Positions 1-9,302 of a stretch of 42,724 nt of DNA are shown piece after piece. Origin of the DNA: Arundinibacter roseus (lineage in GTDB: Bacteria > Bacteroidota > Bacteroidia > Cytophagales > Spirosomataceae). The stretch lies in contig NZ_SMJU01000015.1 in assembly GCF_004348825.1 (NCBI RefSeq), forward strand, positions 87,046 to 129,769. Reading direction: 5' to 3'. Each line of letters opens with the position of its first letter. Within the stretch, counting starts at the first letter, position 1. Both the position numbers and the translations under genes were made by a program. Under the pieces are notes generated by a model. The model did not search any database, was not told the origin of the DNA, and was given only the letters and a program-made list of their open reading frames with translations.

Positions 1-375
1 ACGCCTCTCCGAGGCTGTTCGTTTGGTTGATTTATTTTTCTACAAATATTACGCCTCTCCGAGGCTGTTCGTTTGGGTGATTTATTTTCCTACAAATGTT
101 ACGCCTCTCCGAGGCTTGTTCGTTTGGTTGATTTATTTTTCTACAAATGTTACGCCTCTCCGAGGCTTGTTCGTTTGGTTGATTTGTTTTCCTACAAATA
201 TTACGCCTCTCCGAGGCTGTTCGTTTGGTTGATTTACTTTTCTACAAATGTTACGCCTCTCCGAGGCTTGTTCGTTTGGGTGATTTATTTTCTACAAATA
301 TTACGCCTCTCCGAGGCTTGTTCGTTTGGGTGATTTATTTTTCTACAAATGTTACGCCTCTCCGAGGCTTGTTCG
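1..375. repeat. Tandem array of eight 50/51-bp palindrome-bearing repeats
   Basis: Units begin with ACGCCTCTCC at 1, 51, 101, 152, 203, 253, 303 and 354, giving periods of 50, 50, 51, 51, 50, 50 and 51. Each unit carries the 13-bp hairpin GCCTC-TCC-GAGGC, then (T)GTTCGTTTGG, then an AT-rich spacer ending in TACAAATAT/GTT. Variation is limited to one T after the hairpin, GGTTGA versus GGGTGA, ATATT versus ATGTT and a few changes in the T-run. The array continues past the left edge. Open frames across it are by-products of the repetition and change frame with the 50/51 period, so I do not call them genes. The following 415-582 is AT-rich and shows nothing recognisable. The function is unknown; a REP-like or terminator-like role is possible. 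Confidence 0.95.
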
Positions 376-414
376 TAGAGTTTTAGCGAACGTACATCCA
401 AGCCTCGGAGAGGC
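356..414. repeat. Inverted closing copy forming a 16-bp stem with the last array unit
   Basis: Positions 399-414 are the exact reverse complement of 356-371 in the last repeat. They give a perfect 16-bp stem with a 27-nt loop. The array therefore ends with one element in the opposite orientation, as in paired REP/BIME-type elements. No T-run follows, so a simple intrinsic terminator is less likely. Confidence 0.85.
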
Positions 415-582
415 ATTCCACGCCGGGCGAAATATTTGTAGCAGAAGTATATAAAATTCAGGAAATATAGAAAACAGGGCTTTCATAGCCTGATTCGCAT
501 AAATTGTAGTAGAATAGCATAATTCCGACTTTTTATTTCAAAAAAATCAGGAAAATTCTCCTGCGAATTCTCTTCACTCTTC

Positions 583-2919
583 ATGGATTTTATGGGTATG
601 TGGCAAAAACGTTTACAAATCGTTGTCTTGCTGGGTTTTTTGGTTTCCTGCTGGTTCGCTGCCTGTCGGTCCGGTTCAGCGACTTTTACCAATGGAAAAA
701 AGCTGCCCGAAACCGTTAGCTATACCTACGATATTCGTCCTATTCTTTCAGATAAATGTTTTGCCTGCCACGGTCCCGACGAAAATAAACGGGAAGCGGG
801 CCTTCGGCTGGATGTAGCCGAAGAGGCCTTTAAGGCTTTAAAAGAAAACCCTTCGGCGCATGCGCTTGTGGCGGGTAAGCCGGAGCTATCGCAGCTGTAC
901 CTTCGCATTTCTACGACTGACTCTACCAAACTAATGCCGCCCGTAGAATCCAACCTTCGGCTTTCATCTGAGGAAATTGCGCTGCTCGAAAAATGGATAA
1001 AACAGGGTGCGAACTACGAAAAACACTGGGCTTTTGTGCCACCAAAAAGACCAACTCTCCCCAAAGTGGCAGACGAGTCTCGGGCGATCAATGAAATAGA
1101 TTTTTTTGTGCAGGCCAAACTGGAAGAAAAAGGCTTGAAGCCCAACCAGGAAGCTGATCGCGAACGCCTCCTGAAACGTGTATCGCTCGATTTGACCGGA
1201 CTGCCGCCTACCGTCGAACTAATGGATCGTTTTTTGGCGGATAATTCCCCAAAGGCCTACGAAAAAGTAGTCGACGAACTCTTAAATAATCCTGCTTACG
1301 GCGAACGAATGGCCGTGCATTGGCTCGACGTAGCCCGCTATGCCGATTCACACGGATATCAGGACGACGGCTACCGCACGCAGTGGCCCTGGCGCGATTG
1401 GGTGATTCATGCGTTCAATAAAAATTATTCGTATAAAAAGTTTGTAACCTGGCAACTCGCCGGAGATTTGCTGCCCAATGCTGCCAAAGAGCAATTGCTG
1501 GCCACGGGCTTTAATCGAAACCATAAGATTACCGAAGAAGGTGGCGTCATTCAGGAAGAGTACCGATTGTCGTACGTAACAGACCGCAGCGATCTTTTTG
1601 GCAAAGCCCTGCTCGGCGTGACGATGGAATGCGCGCATTGCCACGATCATAAGTACGATCCATTTTCCCAAAAAGAATACTACCAACTCTTTGCGTTTTT
1701 TAACAATGTGCAGGAAGTCGGGATTGAGTCCGTCATTGGCGGGCCGGAAACCTACGCCAAAAAACCTCTGATGGAAATCAGTGACGAAGACATTCAGTCG
1801 GTGCTGCGGTTTGTGAACAAGCCCGATACCAACCGTCTGATTGTCTCTGTCATGGGCGATCTCGACAGCACCCGCAAAACGCACGTCCTGCTGCGGGGAG
1901 TATACGACGCGCCCGGCGAAGAAGTGCAACCCGGCACGCCCAAAGCTATTTTGCCTTTCAGTCCACGCTATCCCAAAAACCGGCTGGGGCTTTCGCAGTG
2001 GCTGTTTGACCCCCAAAATCCGTTGACCGCCCGGGTTTTTGTTAATCAAATTTGGCAGGAATTTTTTGGACGCGGGCTGGTCAAGACGTCGGGCGATTTT
2101 GGCATGCAGGGCGACCTGCCCACGCATCCGGCTCTGCTCGATTGGCTTTCGGTGGATTTTATGGAAAATCAATGGAATATCAAACGTCTGGTCAAACAAC
2201 TCGTGATGTCGGCGACCTATCGGCAATCGGCGGTGGTATCGGAACAGCAACTCAAAAAAGATCCTGAGAATATTTACCTTTCCCGTTCGTCAAGGTATCA
2301 CATTGATGCAGAACATATTAAAGATTTGGTTATGGCAAGTAGCGGGCTGCTCGTTCGAACAATTGGCGGGCCGAGTGTCAAGCCTTATCAGCCGCCGGGC
2401 TTGTGGGAAGGAGCTACGTCCGGACGCGGATTGCTGTCAATTTATGTGCAGGATCACGGATCACGGCTGTATCGCCGGGGCATGTACACGCTCATCAAAC
2501 GAACCGTTCCGCCTCCGGTTATGAGTATTTTTGATGCCAGCAACCGCGATTTGTGCGAAGTCAAACGACTGAAAACCAACACGCCTTTGCAGGCATTGGT
2601 TATGATGAATGACCCCGCCGTTCTGGAAGCCTCGCGGGTGTTGGCCGCCCGGTTGTTGCAGGAAAAATCGACAGATAAAGAAAAAATTGTGCAGGCTTTT
2701 CGACGCATCGTGTGTCGGAAACCTACGGATAAAGAAACGGAAATTCTGGACGCTTTTTACCAGAAACAACTTCAAACGATGACCGAAACTGCCGCCCAAA
2801 AGGCGCTTTCGGTAGGAGAGTATCCACTACCCGAAAAACTAAACAGCCGGCAGGTGGCCGCCCTCATGCGGGTGATTTCAACACTTTATAACCTGGAAGA
2901 AACCATTACCCGAACGTAA
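583..2919 (+). CDS. PSCyt1/DUF1549/DUF1553 cytochrome-like lipoprotein
   Basis: This 778-residue protein has the planctomycete-type architecture. A signal peptide ends in a lipobox-like stretch (Cys23 or Cys28). PSCyt1 follows with the haem-binding motif C59-F-A-C62-H63 in DIRPILSDKCFACHGP. DUF1549 spans about 165-400 and holds a second CxxCH, C350-A-H-C353-H354. DUF1553 runs from about 461 to 740. These domains are usually found together in exported proteins of Planctomycetota, Verrucomicrobiota and some Bacteroidota; their biochemical role is not established. Two CxxCH sites suggest covalent haem and a redox role outside the cytoplasm. The stop lies 27 bp before the ATG of the DUF1501 gene, so the two are probably co-transcribed. 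ATGs at 592 and 598 are alternative starts. The length is slightly short for the family, but no domain appears missing. Confidence 0.9.
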   Translation: MDFMGMWQKRLQIVVLLGFLVSCWFAACRSGSATFTNGKKLPETVSYTYDIRPILSDKCFACHGPDENKREAGLRLDVAEEAFKALKENPSAHALVAGKPELSQLYLRISTTDSTKLMPPVESNLRLSSEEIALLEKWIKQGANYEKHWAFVPPKRPTLPKVADESRAINEIDFFVQAKLEEKGLKPNQEADRERLLKRVSLDLTGLPPTVELMDRFLADNSPKAYEKVVDELLNNPAYGERMAVHWLDVARYADSHGYQDDGYRTQWPWRDWVIHAFNKNYSYKKFVTWQLAGDLLPNAAKEQLLATGFNRNHKITEEGGVIQEEYRLSYVTDRSDLFGKALLGVTMECAHCHDHKYDPFSQKEYYQLFAFFNNVQEVGIESVIGGPETYAKKPLMEISDEDIQSVLRFVNKPDTNRLIVSVMGDLDSTRKTHVLLRGVYDAPGEEVQPGTPKAILPFSPRYPKNRLGLSQWLFDPQNPLTARVFVNQIWQEFFGRGLVKTSGDFGMQGDLPTHPALLDWLSVDFMENQWNIKRLVKQLVMSATYRQSAVVSEQQLKKDPENIYLSRSSRYHIDAEHIKDLVMASSGLLVRTIGGPSVKPYQPPGLWEGATSGRGLLSIYVQDHGSRLYRRGMYTLIKRTVPPPVMSIFDASNRDLCEVKRLKTNTPLQALVMMNDPAVLEASRVLAARLLQEKSTDKEKIVQAFRRIVCRKPTDKETEILDAFYQKQLQTMTETAAQKALSVGEYPLPEKLNSRQVAALMRVISTLYNLEETITRT

Positions 2920-2946
2920 GGAAGGGTTTTGGTAAAAATATGTACG

Positions 2947-4398
2947 ATGGAAAAGGAAATACTCGAACACGGATTCAGTTTCAACCGCCGCCGGTTTTTA
3001 TCCACCATGAGCCTGGGCCTGGGTAGTGTGGCGCTGGGCTCGCTGCTGATGCCCGATTTATTTAAAAACACAGGCGATGATGATCCACTCAGCGCCGGAA
3101 TCCCGCATTTTGCACCCAAAGCAAAGCGGGTAATTTACCTGTTTCAAAATGGCGCACCTTCGCAGCAGGAGTTGTTTGACTACAAGCCAAAACTGCGGGA
3201 AATGGTAGGGCAGGAGATTCCGCCTTCTGTTCGGGGCACGCAACGGCTCACGGGCATGACTGCCAATCAGGAGTCCTTTCCGCTTGTTGGCTCTTTTGTG
3301 GATTTTAAACAATACGGGCAGGCAGGTGCCTGGATCAGCGATTTGTTGCCCTATACTTCCAAAATTGTCGATGATCTGTGCATTGTTCGCTCTATGTACA
3401 CCGAAGCGATCAACCACGATCCGGCGCTGACGTTCCTGCAAACGGGCTCGCAGCAGGGCAACCGCCCGAGTATGGGTTCGTGGCTGAGCTATGGATTGGG
3501 GAATGAAAATAAGAATTTGCCCAACTTTACGGTGTTGCTTTCGCGCGGCGTGGGCAACGGTCAGGGTGTCTATTCCAAGCTTTGGTCCAATGGTTTTCTG
3601 GATTCGGTGCATCAGGGCGTGCAGTTTAGCAAAGGCGAAGATCCCGTGCTGTACCTGCGCGATCCCGAAGGCATGAACCGCCACGAACGTCGGGACATGC
3701 TGGATCAGTTGGCTGAGCTGAACGATTTGTCGTACAAGGAATTTGGCGATCCCGAAATTGCTGCCAAAGTGAAGCAGTACGAAATGGCCTACCGTATGCA
3801 AACCGCCGTACCGGAAGTGATGGATTTATCCAAAGAATCGGATGCGATTATCAAACTTTACGGCCCTGATTGCCTGGTGCCGGGGACCTTTGCTGCCAAC
3901 TGCCTGCTGGCTCGAAAACTTTCGGAAAATGGTGTTCGTTTTGTGCAGTTGTATCATCAGGGGTGGGATCAGCACGGCAATCTGCCCTTTGAAATTACCA
4001 AACAGGCCATGGACGTAGATCAGGCGTCGGCAGCGCTTGTGACCGACCTGAAACAGCGGGGACTGCTGGACGAAACGCTGGTGATTTGGGGCGGGGAGTT
4101 TGGCCGGACGAGCTATACTCAGGGGAAGCTGACACCCGAAAACTATGGCCGCGACCACCACCCGAGATGCTTCACGATCTGGATGGCCGGAGGCGGTATA
4201 AAACCGGGAATGGTCTATGGCGAAACGGATGAACTGGGCTATAATATTGCTAAAAATCCGGTGCATGTGCATGACTTTCAGGCAACTGTCCTGCATCAGC
4301 TGGGTCTGAATCATGAAAAACTTACTTTTAAACATCTGGGTCGTCGCTACCGCCTGACGGATATTTCGGGCAAAGTCGTGCGCGATATTATTAGCTGA
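2947..4398 (+). CDS. DUF1501 protein with Tat signal
   Basis: This 483-residue protein carries an N-terminal twin-arginine motif, RRRFLS at residues 14-19, followed by a short hydrophobic stretch. That predicts export in folded form by the Tat pathway. The body matches DUF1501, a family related to the alkaline phosphatase/sulfatase fold and nearly always encoded beside DUF1549/DUF1553 proteins, as here. Motifs seen include LFQNGAPSQQELFDYKP near the N-terminus, LYHQGWDQHG, LVIWGGEFGRT and GRDHHPRCFTIWMAGGG toward the C-terminus. Their His and Asp residues could bind metal. I start at ATG 2947. An in-frame TTG at 2929 has an AAGGAAGG sequence just upstream and would add six residues, so it cannot be fully excluded. 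No enzymatic activity is established for the family; partnership with the upstream cytochrome protein is inferred from gene order. Confidence 0.9.
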   Translation: MEKEILEHGFSFNRRRFLSTMSLGLGSVALGSLLMPDLFKNTGDDDPLSAGIPHFAPKAKRVIYLFQNGAPSQQELFDYKPKLREMVGQEIPPSVRGTQRLTGMTANQESFPLVGSFVDFKQYGQAGAWISDLLPYTSKIVDDLCIVRSMYTEAINHDPALTFLQTGSQQGNRPSMGSWLSYGLGNENKNLPNFTVLLSRGVGNGQGVYSKLWSNGFLDSVHQGVQFSKGEDPVLYLRDPEGMNRHERRDMLDQLAELNDLSYKEFGDPEIAAKVKQYEMAYRMQTAVPEVMDLSKESDAIIKLYGPDCLVPGTFAANCLLARKLSENGVRFVQLYHQGWDQHGNLPFEITKQAMDVDQASAALVTDLKQRGLLDETLVIWGGEFGRTSYTQGKLTPENYGRDHHPRCFTIWMAGGGIKPGMVYGETDELGYNIAKNPVHVHDFQATVLHQLGLNHEKLTFKHLGRRYRLTDISGKVVRDIIS

Positions 4399-4655
4399 AA
4401 ATCTGCCGGGTTGACTAGCTATGATCATTTAGCGAGTAGCTCTTTCATATTATTGATTTTCAGGTTATTAGAATAAATTCTTATTGTAAAATAGTTTATT
4501 TCAATTCTGCTTAATTATTTTCAGTACATAATTTGGTTTCATTAAATGATTGGCTAATATTGTTTGTAAATAATTGACAATCAAATAGATAAAAAATTAA
4601 TAGCTAGTGGCCTAACAGCTATTTACCTCCTTTTTTCAATTCAATTTTATTTTTG

Positions 4656-6830
4656 ATGAATCAAAAAATTCGGATACTGGCAGAGCAAATCCTGGTCGCA
4701 ATGGGCATTTTCATTGCGTTTTTACTGCTCTTTGAATCCAAACTGATGCTGCCACTGTGGCTGCAATCGGCGGGAAGGCTGCACCCGCTGCTGCTTCATT
4801 TCCCGATTGTGTTGCTTGTGGTGGCGTTGCTGATGAGTTTTTTTGAAAATCAGTTTGATGCCGCAGGGCGTTTGGTGGTGCAGCAGTTAAGTCGAACCAT
4901 CTATTTGACAGGCGTTTTTTTGGCAGGAGTTACCGTAGTATTTGGTATTTTTCTTTCTCAGGAAGGCGGCTATGCGGCAGAACCGTTGCAGGGACACAAA
5001 TGGACAGGCTCAGGGTTGTATTTTGCGGGGATTGGTACCTATTTTTTGATTTATATTCGACCCATCAGTCAAACGTTCGCCCGGGTGGCGTCCGTTTTTG
5101 TAGTAGTCGGGCTGATCGTCACGGGGCATTTAGGGGCTACGCTTACCCACGGCGAAGGTTACGTACTGGCACCTTTCCAAACAAAAACTCTGACAACGAC
5201 CGTCGCCCTGGAAGATGCTATTGTGTTTGAGCACGTCATTCAGCCTATTTTGGAACAGAAATGCATCAGCTGTCACAACGAAGATAAACAGAAAGGGGAG
5301 CTGCTGCTCGTAAGTCAGGAGGCACTTTTGAAAGGGGGAAAATCAGGAAAGCTTTTTGTGGCGGGAAATCCGGAAATTAGTTTGCTGCTGCAACGCATTC
5401 ATTTGCCCATGAATGAAAAAAAGCACATGCCGCCAACGGGAAAAGTGCAGCTAACCGAGGAAGAAAAAACACTGCTTGCGCTGTGGATACAGGCAAAAGC
5501 AAATTTTAAACTAAAAATAACCGATCTGCCCGCTACTGATTCCCTGCGACTTGTAGCGTCCCGCCTGTTGAGTCCGGCTACGCTGCCCGAGGAACGGTAT
5601 GCGTTTGAACCAGCCGACGCCCAAACCCTCGCACGCCTGCAAACCGACTACCGAACCATAGCGCCATTGGCCGTTGGCTCACCCGCGGTGGCGGTCAATG
5701 TGTACAATCAGGCGCAATTTTCCCGCAAAACTCTGGAAGAATTGCTGGAAATTCAGGAGCAGGTGGTGTCGCTTACGCTGGCCAAAATGCCGGTCACCGA
5801 TGCCGATTTGGATCTGATAGCTTCTTTCAAAAACCTTCGGAAACTAAACCTGAATTTTACGGAAATAGCCGGAACCACGCTTCCCAAACTAAGCGCGCTG
5901 CCTTCTTTGCACACGCTTACACTGACCGGTACGAAGGTTACGTTCGGACAGTTGGCTAAGAATTTACCCCAACTCAAATCGCTCAAACAGGTGAGTGTGT
6001 GGGATACTGATCTGACGCCGCAGGAGCAGACCAAACTCCAAAAATTGTTTCCCGGTATCTCGTTTGCTTTGGGTTTTCAGGAAGAGAGTGCCGCACCATT
6101 GCAGCTCAATCCGCCGCAGGTTCAGAATCAAACGCTGGTTTTTAACCAAAAACTACCAGTCAAACTCATGCACCCGATTCGGGATGTGGAGATTCGATAC
6201 ACCACCGACGGCAGCGAACCCGATAGCCTGACAAGCCCGGTTTTCAAAAGTTTAATCATTACAGAAAACACGAAGCTCGTGGCTCGTGCCTTCAAAAAAG
6301 GGTGGTATGGCAGTTCGTCCGTTTCGTTTGATTTTTTGAAAAATTCTTTTCAGCCCGACAGCCTGCGGCTGCTCTATCCGCTCAACCGCGTTCACCTTGC
6401 AGAGGGTGCGCATACATTTTTTGATGGAAAACTCGGGGCAATCGGTGCGAACAATCCGGCTTGGGCCAATTTCTGGGCCGGTGCCCGGGCGCAGGATATG
6501 GGCGTAGAAGCCCGGTTTGACAACCCGGTCACGATTTCATCCTTTGGCCTGCACTACATGATTGAAGAGGATACCGGGATTTTTCCGCCCGAGTGGGTGG
6601 AAGTTTGGGGCGGCAACGACCCCGAACACGTGAAGCTTTTGATGAAACTAAAACCACCAATGCCCGCGAAAGGCGACAGCCCCACGCTAAAAATAGCGCA
6701 GGGCAGTTGTGTACCTGTTTCGGTCAAATATCTTAAAATTGTGGCAAGGCCATTGACCGCAATTCCGGCGTGGCACCGGAGCAAAGGCAACAAAGCGTTG
6801 CTGTTGGTTGATGAGCTATTTTTGAATTAA
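4656..6830 (+). CDS. DUF2231-like membrane protein with c-type haem site, LRR-like and CHB_HEX domains
   Basis: This 724-residue fusion begins with about five membrane segments (near 10-30, 45-64, 82-100, 120-135, 143-163). Histidines at 43, 48, 114 and 158 resemble DUF2231 membrane domains and could bind haem b. A PSCyt1-like domain follows with C203-I-S-C206-H207 and the family ending HMPPTGK. Residues about 375-470 are leucine-rich and LRR-like. About 500-560 resembles the CHB_HEX_C beta-sandwich (IRYTTDGSEP). The last 150 residues look like a discoidin-type sandwich. The topology suggests membrane-to-periplasm electron transfer with an attached binding module. ATG 4656 directly follows an in-frame TTG at 4653. 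The 257 bp before it are AT-rich with no gene, so this gene may have its own promoter while sharing function with the upstream pair. Confidence 0.8.
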   Translation: MNQKIRILAEQILVAMGIFIAFLLLFESKLMLPLWLQSAGRLHPLLLHFPIVLLVVALLMSFFENQFDAAGRLVVQQLSRTIYLTGVFLAGVTVVFGIFLSQEGGYAAEPLQGHKWTGSGLYFAGIGTYFLIYIRPISQTFARVASVFVVVGLIVTGHLGATLTHGEGYVLAPFQTKTLTTTVALEDAIVFEHVIQPILEQKCISCHNEDKQKGELLLVSQEALLKGGKSGKLFVAGNPEISLLLQRIHLPMNEKKHMPPTGKVQLTEEEKTLLALWIQAKANFKLKITDLPATDSLRLVASRLLSPATLPEERYAFEPADAQTLARLQTDYRTIAPLAVGSPAVAVNVYNQAQFSRKTLEELLEIQEQVVSLTLAKMPVTDADLDLIASFKNLRKLNLNFTEIAGTTLPKLSALPSLHTLTLTGTKVTFGQLAKNLPQLKSLKQVSVWDTDLTPQEQTKLQKLFPGISFALGFQEESAAPLQLNPPQVQNQTLVFNQKLPVKLMHPIRDVEIRYTTDGSEPDSLTSPVFKSLIITENTKLVARAFKKGWYGSSSVSFDFLKNSFQPDSLRLLYPLNRVHLAEGAHTFFDGKLGAIGANNPAWANFWAGARAQDMGVEARFDNPVTISSFGLHYMIEEDTGIFPPEWVEVWGGNDPEHVKLLMKLKPPMPAKGDSPTLKIAQGSCVPVSVKYLKIVARPLTAIPAWHRSKGNKALLLVDELFLN

Positions 6831-6839
6831 TCGCAGTTG

Positions 6840-9248
6840 CTACCGTAGTTTCACAATTGTAACGCCGGCCCCACCGCGGTCGGCGTGTTCATCCTGCATG
6901 GAGGTCACTTGTTTGTAGCTTCGCAAATGATTGCGAACGAGCGTCCGCAAAATACCGTCGCCTTTGCCGTGTACCACACGTAGTTCGTCGTAGCCGAGCA
7001 TCAGGGCGTTGTCCATAAACTGATCCAGTACTCCCAAAGCTTCTTCGCCACGCTTGCCCCGAATATCCAGATTAAAGCTAAAATTCAGGTGACGTTCGTT
7101 CAGGTCTACGCCGCCGGTGGCGGTACGGATTTTCTTTTCGCCCGTAACTTCCCGATAGGTTTTGTTAGAAACTTTTTCCAGACGATTCAGCTTCATGGTC
7201 GATTTAAGATCGCCAATTCTGACTTCGGCATCTTTCCCTTTGAGCGAAAGTACTTCGGCTACGGCCGTTTGGCCGATTATCCGGACGTAGCTTCCTGCCA
7301 CAATTGCGCCGGTTTCGGGTTCAAACTCGACCTCATCGGGCAGGATTTCTTCTACGAGCTCGGGTTTGAGTTCTTTTTTGTTAAACTGTTCGAGCGTTTG
7401 GCGGGCTTCGCGCGTAATCTCGCGGTCGGCTTTACTTTCCTTGATTTCCCGAATCGTGGTTTCAATACGCTGATTGGCTTCACTGACCAGCAATTTGGCT
7501 TTTTGTTTAGCCTCATTGACAATCCGTTTTTCGTTGTTTTCCAGCGTTGTTTTCAGCGCGGTATATTCGGCAAGTTGCTGCGCCAGTTTGCGCTCTTTGA
7601 TTCCTACTTCCAGGTTTTTTTCAGTAAACACCCGCCGTTCAATGTCCAGTTCTTTCAGCAATTTTTCAAAATTAACCTGCTGCGTTCCCAGTTTTTGTTT
7701 GGCTTTTTCGATGATAGCTTTCGGCAAACCGATTTTGGTAGCAATTTCAAACGCAAACGAACTTCCCGGACGGCCAATTTCGAGTTGATAGAGCGGTTCC
7801 AAGTGTTCGCCATCAAAGCGCATTGCCCCGTTGACAAGCCCATCGGTTTTGTCGGCCAGCACTTTCAGATTGGTGTAGTGGGTATTAATCACGCCATAGG
7901 CTCCCGACTGCGTCAGGTCTTCCAGAATTGCTTCGGCAATAGCGCCGCCCAAACCGGGTTCCGTTCCGGTGCCAAATTCATCAATCAGAAACAATGTCTT
8001 TTTCGTGGCCAGAGTCACGAACTGCCGCATGTTAGTCAGGTGCGAGCTGTACGTACTCAGATCATTTTCAAGCGATTGTTCATCACCAATATCAATAAAA
8101 ATATTTTGGAAAAAACCCATTGTCGAATCTTCCCGCATCGGCACCAGCAAACCGCATTGATACATGTACTGAATCAGACCAACGGTTTTGAGGGCCACGG
8201 ATTTACCTCCCGCATTCGGTCCCGAAATAATCAGAATTCGCTGTTTGGGATGTAGCTCAATGCTGAGCGGTACGACGCTTTTATTGGCTTTACGAAACGT
8301 CAGATGCAGCAGCGGATGCCGGGCGTTGTGCCAGACTACGGCGGGTTTATTTTCAAAAGGCGGGTTAATTGCGTCCATTTCGGCGGCTAATTTGGCTTTG
8401 GCTCGCAGAAAATCCATCAAACCCAAAAACTGATACGCTTTCAAAAGTTCGGGAACATACGGCCGCAGCTGATCGGTGAGACGCGTCAGGATGCGGTTGA
8501 TCTCGCGGCGCTCTTCGTATTCGAGCTCACGAATGGCATTATTGGCTTCCAGAACGTCGGTTGGTTCAATAAAAACCGTTTGGCCCGTAGCCGATTCGTC
8601 GTGGACAAACCCTTTAAATTTTCGCTTATGCTCGGCCGCAATCGGAATTACCATGCGTCCGTTTCGGACCGTTAGCGACACATCTTCACTGATCCAGCCG
8701 CTGTTTTTGGCCATGCGCAGCATGCTGTCGAGGCGCTTACGAACTGACACCTGCTCGGAAATAAGCCGCCGTCGGATCTGAATCAGCTCTGGCGAAGCGT
8801 TGTCACGAATATGCCCCCGTTCGTCAATGATCCGGTCGATGGCATCCGTAACGGTGCGCTCCACCCGAATCGTTTTGGCGTATTCGCCCAGGAGCGGATA
8901 GGCGTCAGCTTCCTGATCTTCAAAAAAACGCAGGCATTGGCGGATGGTTGCCAGCGAAACTTTCAGGTCAAAAAACTCGTCCAGCATCAGCATTGTGCCT
9001 TCTATGGCCGCACGCTGAACGTACGGAGTTGCATCCAGGTAATTTTGAGAAGGGAAATCCTGCCCGATTTGCATGATTTGGCGCATTTCGGCGGTTTGTC
9101 GGACGAGTTTATCAACTAGTCCGAAGTTATCTGAAAAACGGATTTTGTCCACAAAAGCACGGCCTAGCGAGCTTACGCAGGCCTCACGCAGCCATTCGCG
9201 CAGGCGGTCAAAACCAAGTTTTTGTTCCAGATTTTTGGGATAAAGCAT
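6840..9248 (-). CDS. mutS2: Endonuclease MutS2
   Basis: This 802-residue MutS2 is close to the usual family length of about 780-800. The N-terminal part holds the MutS core and clamp helices. The ATPase has Walker A GPNAGGKS at residues 343-350 and a Walker B/signature region around LFLIDEFGTGTEPGLGG. A long charged coiled coil follows. The C-terminal Smr nuclease domain has LDIRG at 727-731 and HGKGDG from His760. Unlike MutS, MutS2 is not a mismatch repair protein. Members have been linked to suppression of recombination and to rescue of collided ribosomes. The gene converges with the DUF2231-like gene, with only 9 bp between their stops. It probably shares a transcript with the small membrane protein gene 54 bp upstream. 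No lesion is seen. Confidence 0.97.
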   Translation of the reverse strand: MLYPKNLEQKLGFDRLREWLREACVSSLGRAFVDKIRFSDNFGLVDKLVRQTAEMRQIMQIGQDFPSQNYLDATPYVQRAAIEGTMLMLDEFFDLKVSLATIRQCLRFFEDQEADAYPLLGEYAKTIRVERTVTDAIDRIIDERGHIRDNASPELIQIRRRLISEQVSVRKRLDSMLRMAKNSGWISEDVSLTVRNGRMVIPIAAEHKRKFKGFVHDESATGQTVFIEPTDVLEANNAIRELEYEERREINRILTRLTDQLRPYVPELLKAYQFLGLMDFLRAKAKLAAEMDAINPPFENKPAVVWHNARHPLLHLTFRKANKSVVPLSIELHPKQRILIISGPNAGGKSVALKTVGLIQYMYQCGLLVPMREDSTMGFFQNIFIDIGDEQSLENDLSTYSSHLTNMRQFVTLATKKTLFLIDEFGTGTEPGLGGAIAEAILEDLTQSGAYGVINTHYTNLKVLADKTDGLVNGAMRFDGEHLEPLYQLEIGRPGSSFAFEIATKIGLPKAIIEKAKQKLGTQQVNFEKLLKELDIERRVFTEKNLEVGIKERKLAQQLAEYTALKTTLENNEKRIVNEAKQKAKLLVSEANQRIETTIREIKESKADREITREARQTLEQFNKKELKPELVEEILPDEVEFEPETGAIVAGSYVRIIGQTAVAEVLSLKGKDAEVRIGDLKSTMKLNRLEKVSNKTYREVTGEKKIRTATGGVDLNERHLNFSFNLDIRGKRGEEALGVLDQFMDNALMLGYDELRVVHGKGDGILRTLVRNHLRSYKQVTSMQDEHADRGGAGVTIVKLR

Positions 9249-9302
9249 GTATTATGTAAAGGGGTAAACGAAAATTTCCGTTCAGGGAACGGCTTTCATG
9301 AA

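Noticed and set aside
23-333. Overlapping open frames across the left repeat array that could encode short Tyr/Leu-rich proteins
   Set aside because: They exist in several frames because a stop-poor unit is repeated with a 50/51-bp period, and they have no start context or conserved unit frame.
1348-2250. A 300-codon minus-strand frame opposite the DUF1549 gene
   Set aside because: It is antisense to a well-supported gene and has no motif.
7089-8255. A 388-codon plus-strand frame opposite mutS2
   Set aside because: It is Phe/Arg-rich, lies fully antisense to a clear MutS2 and has no recognisable domain; it is a shadow of codon bias.
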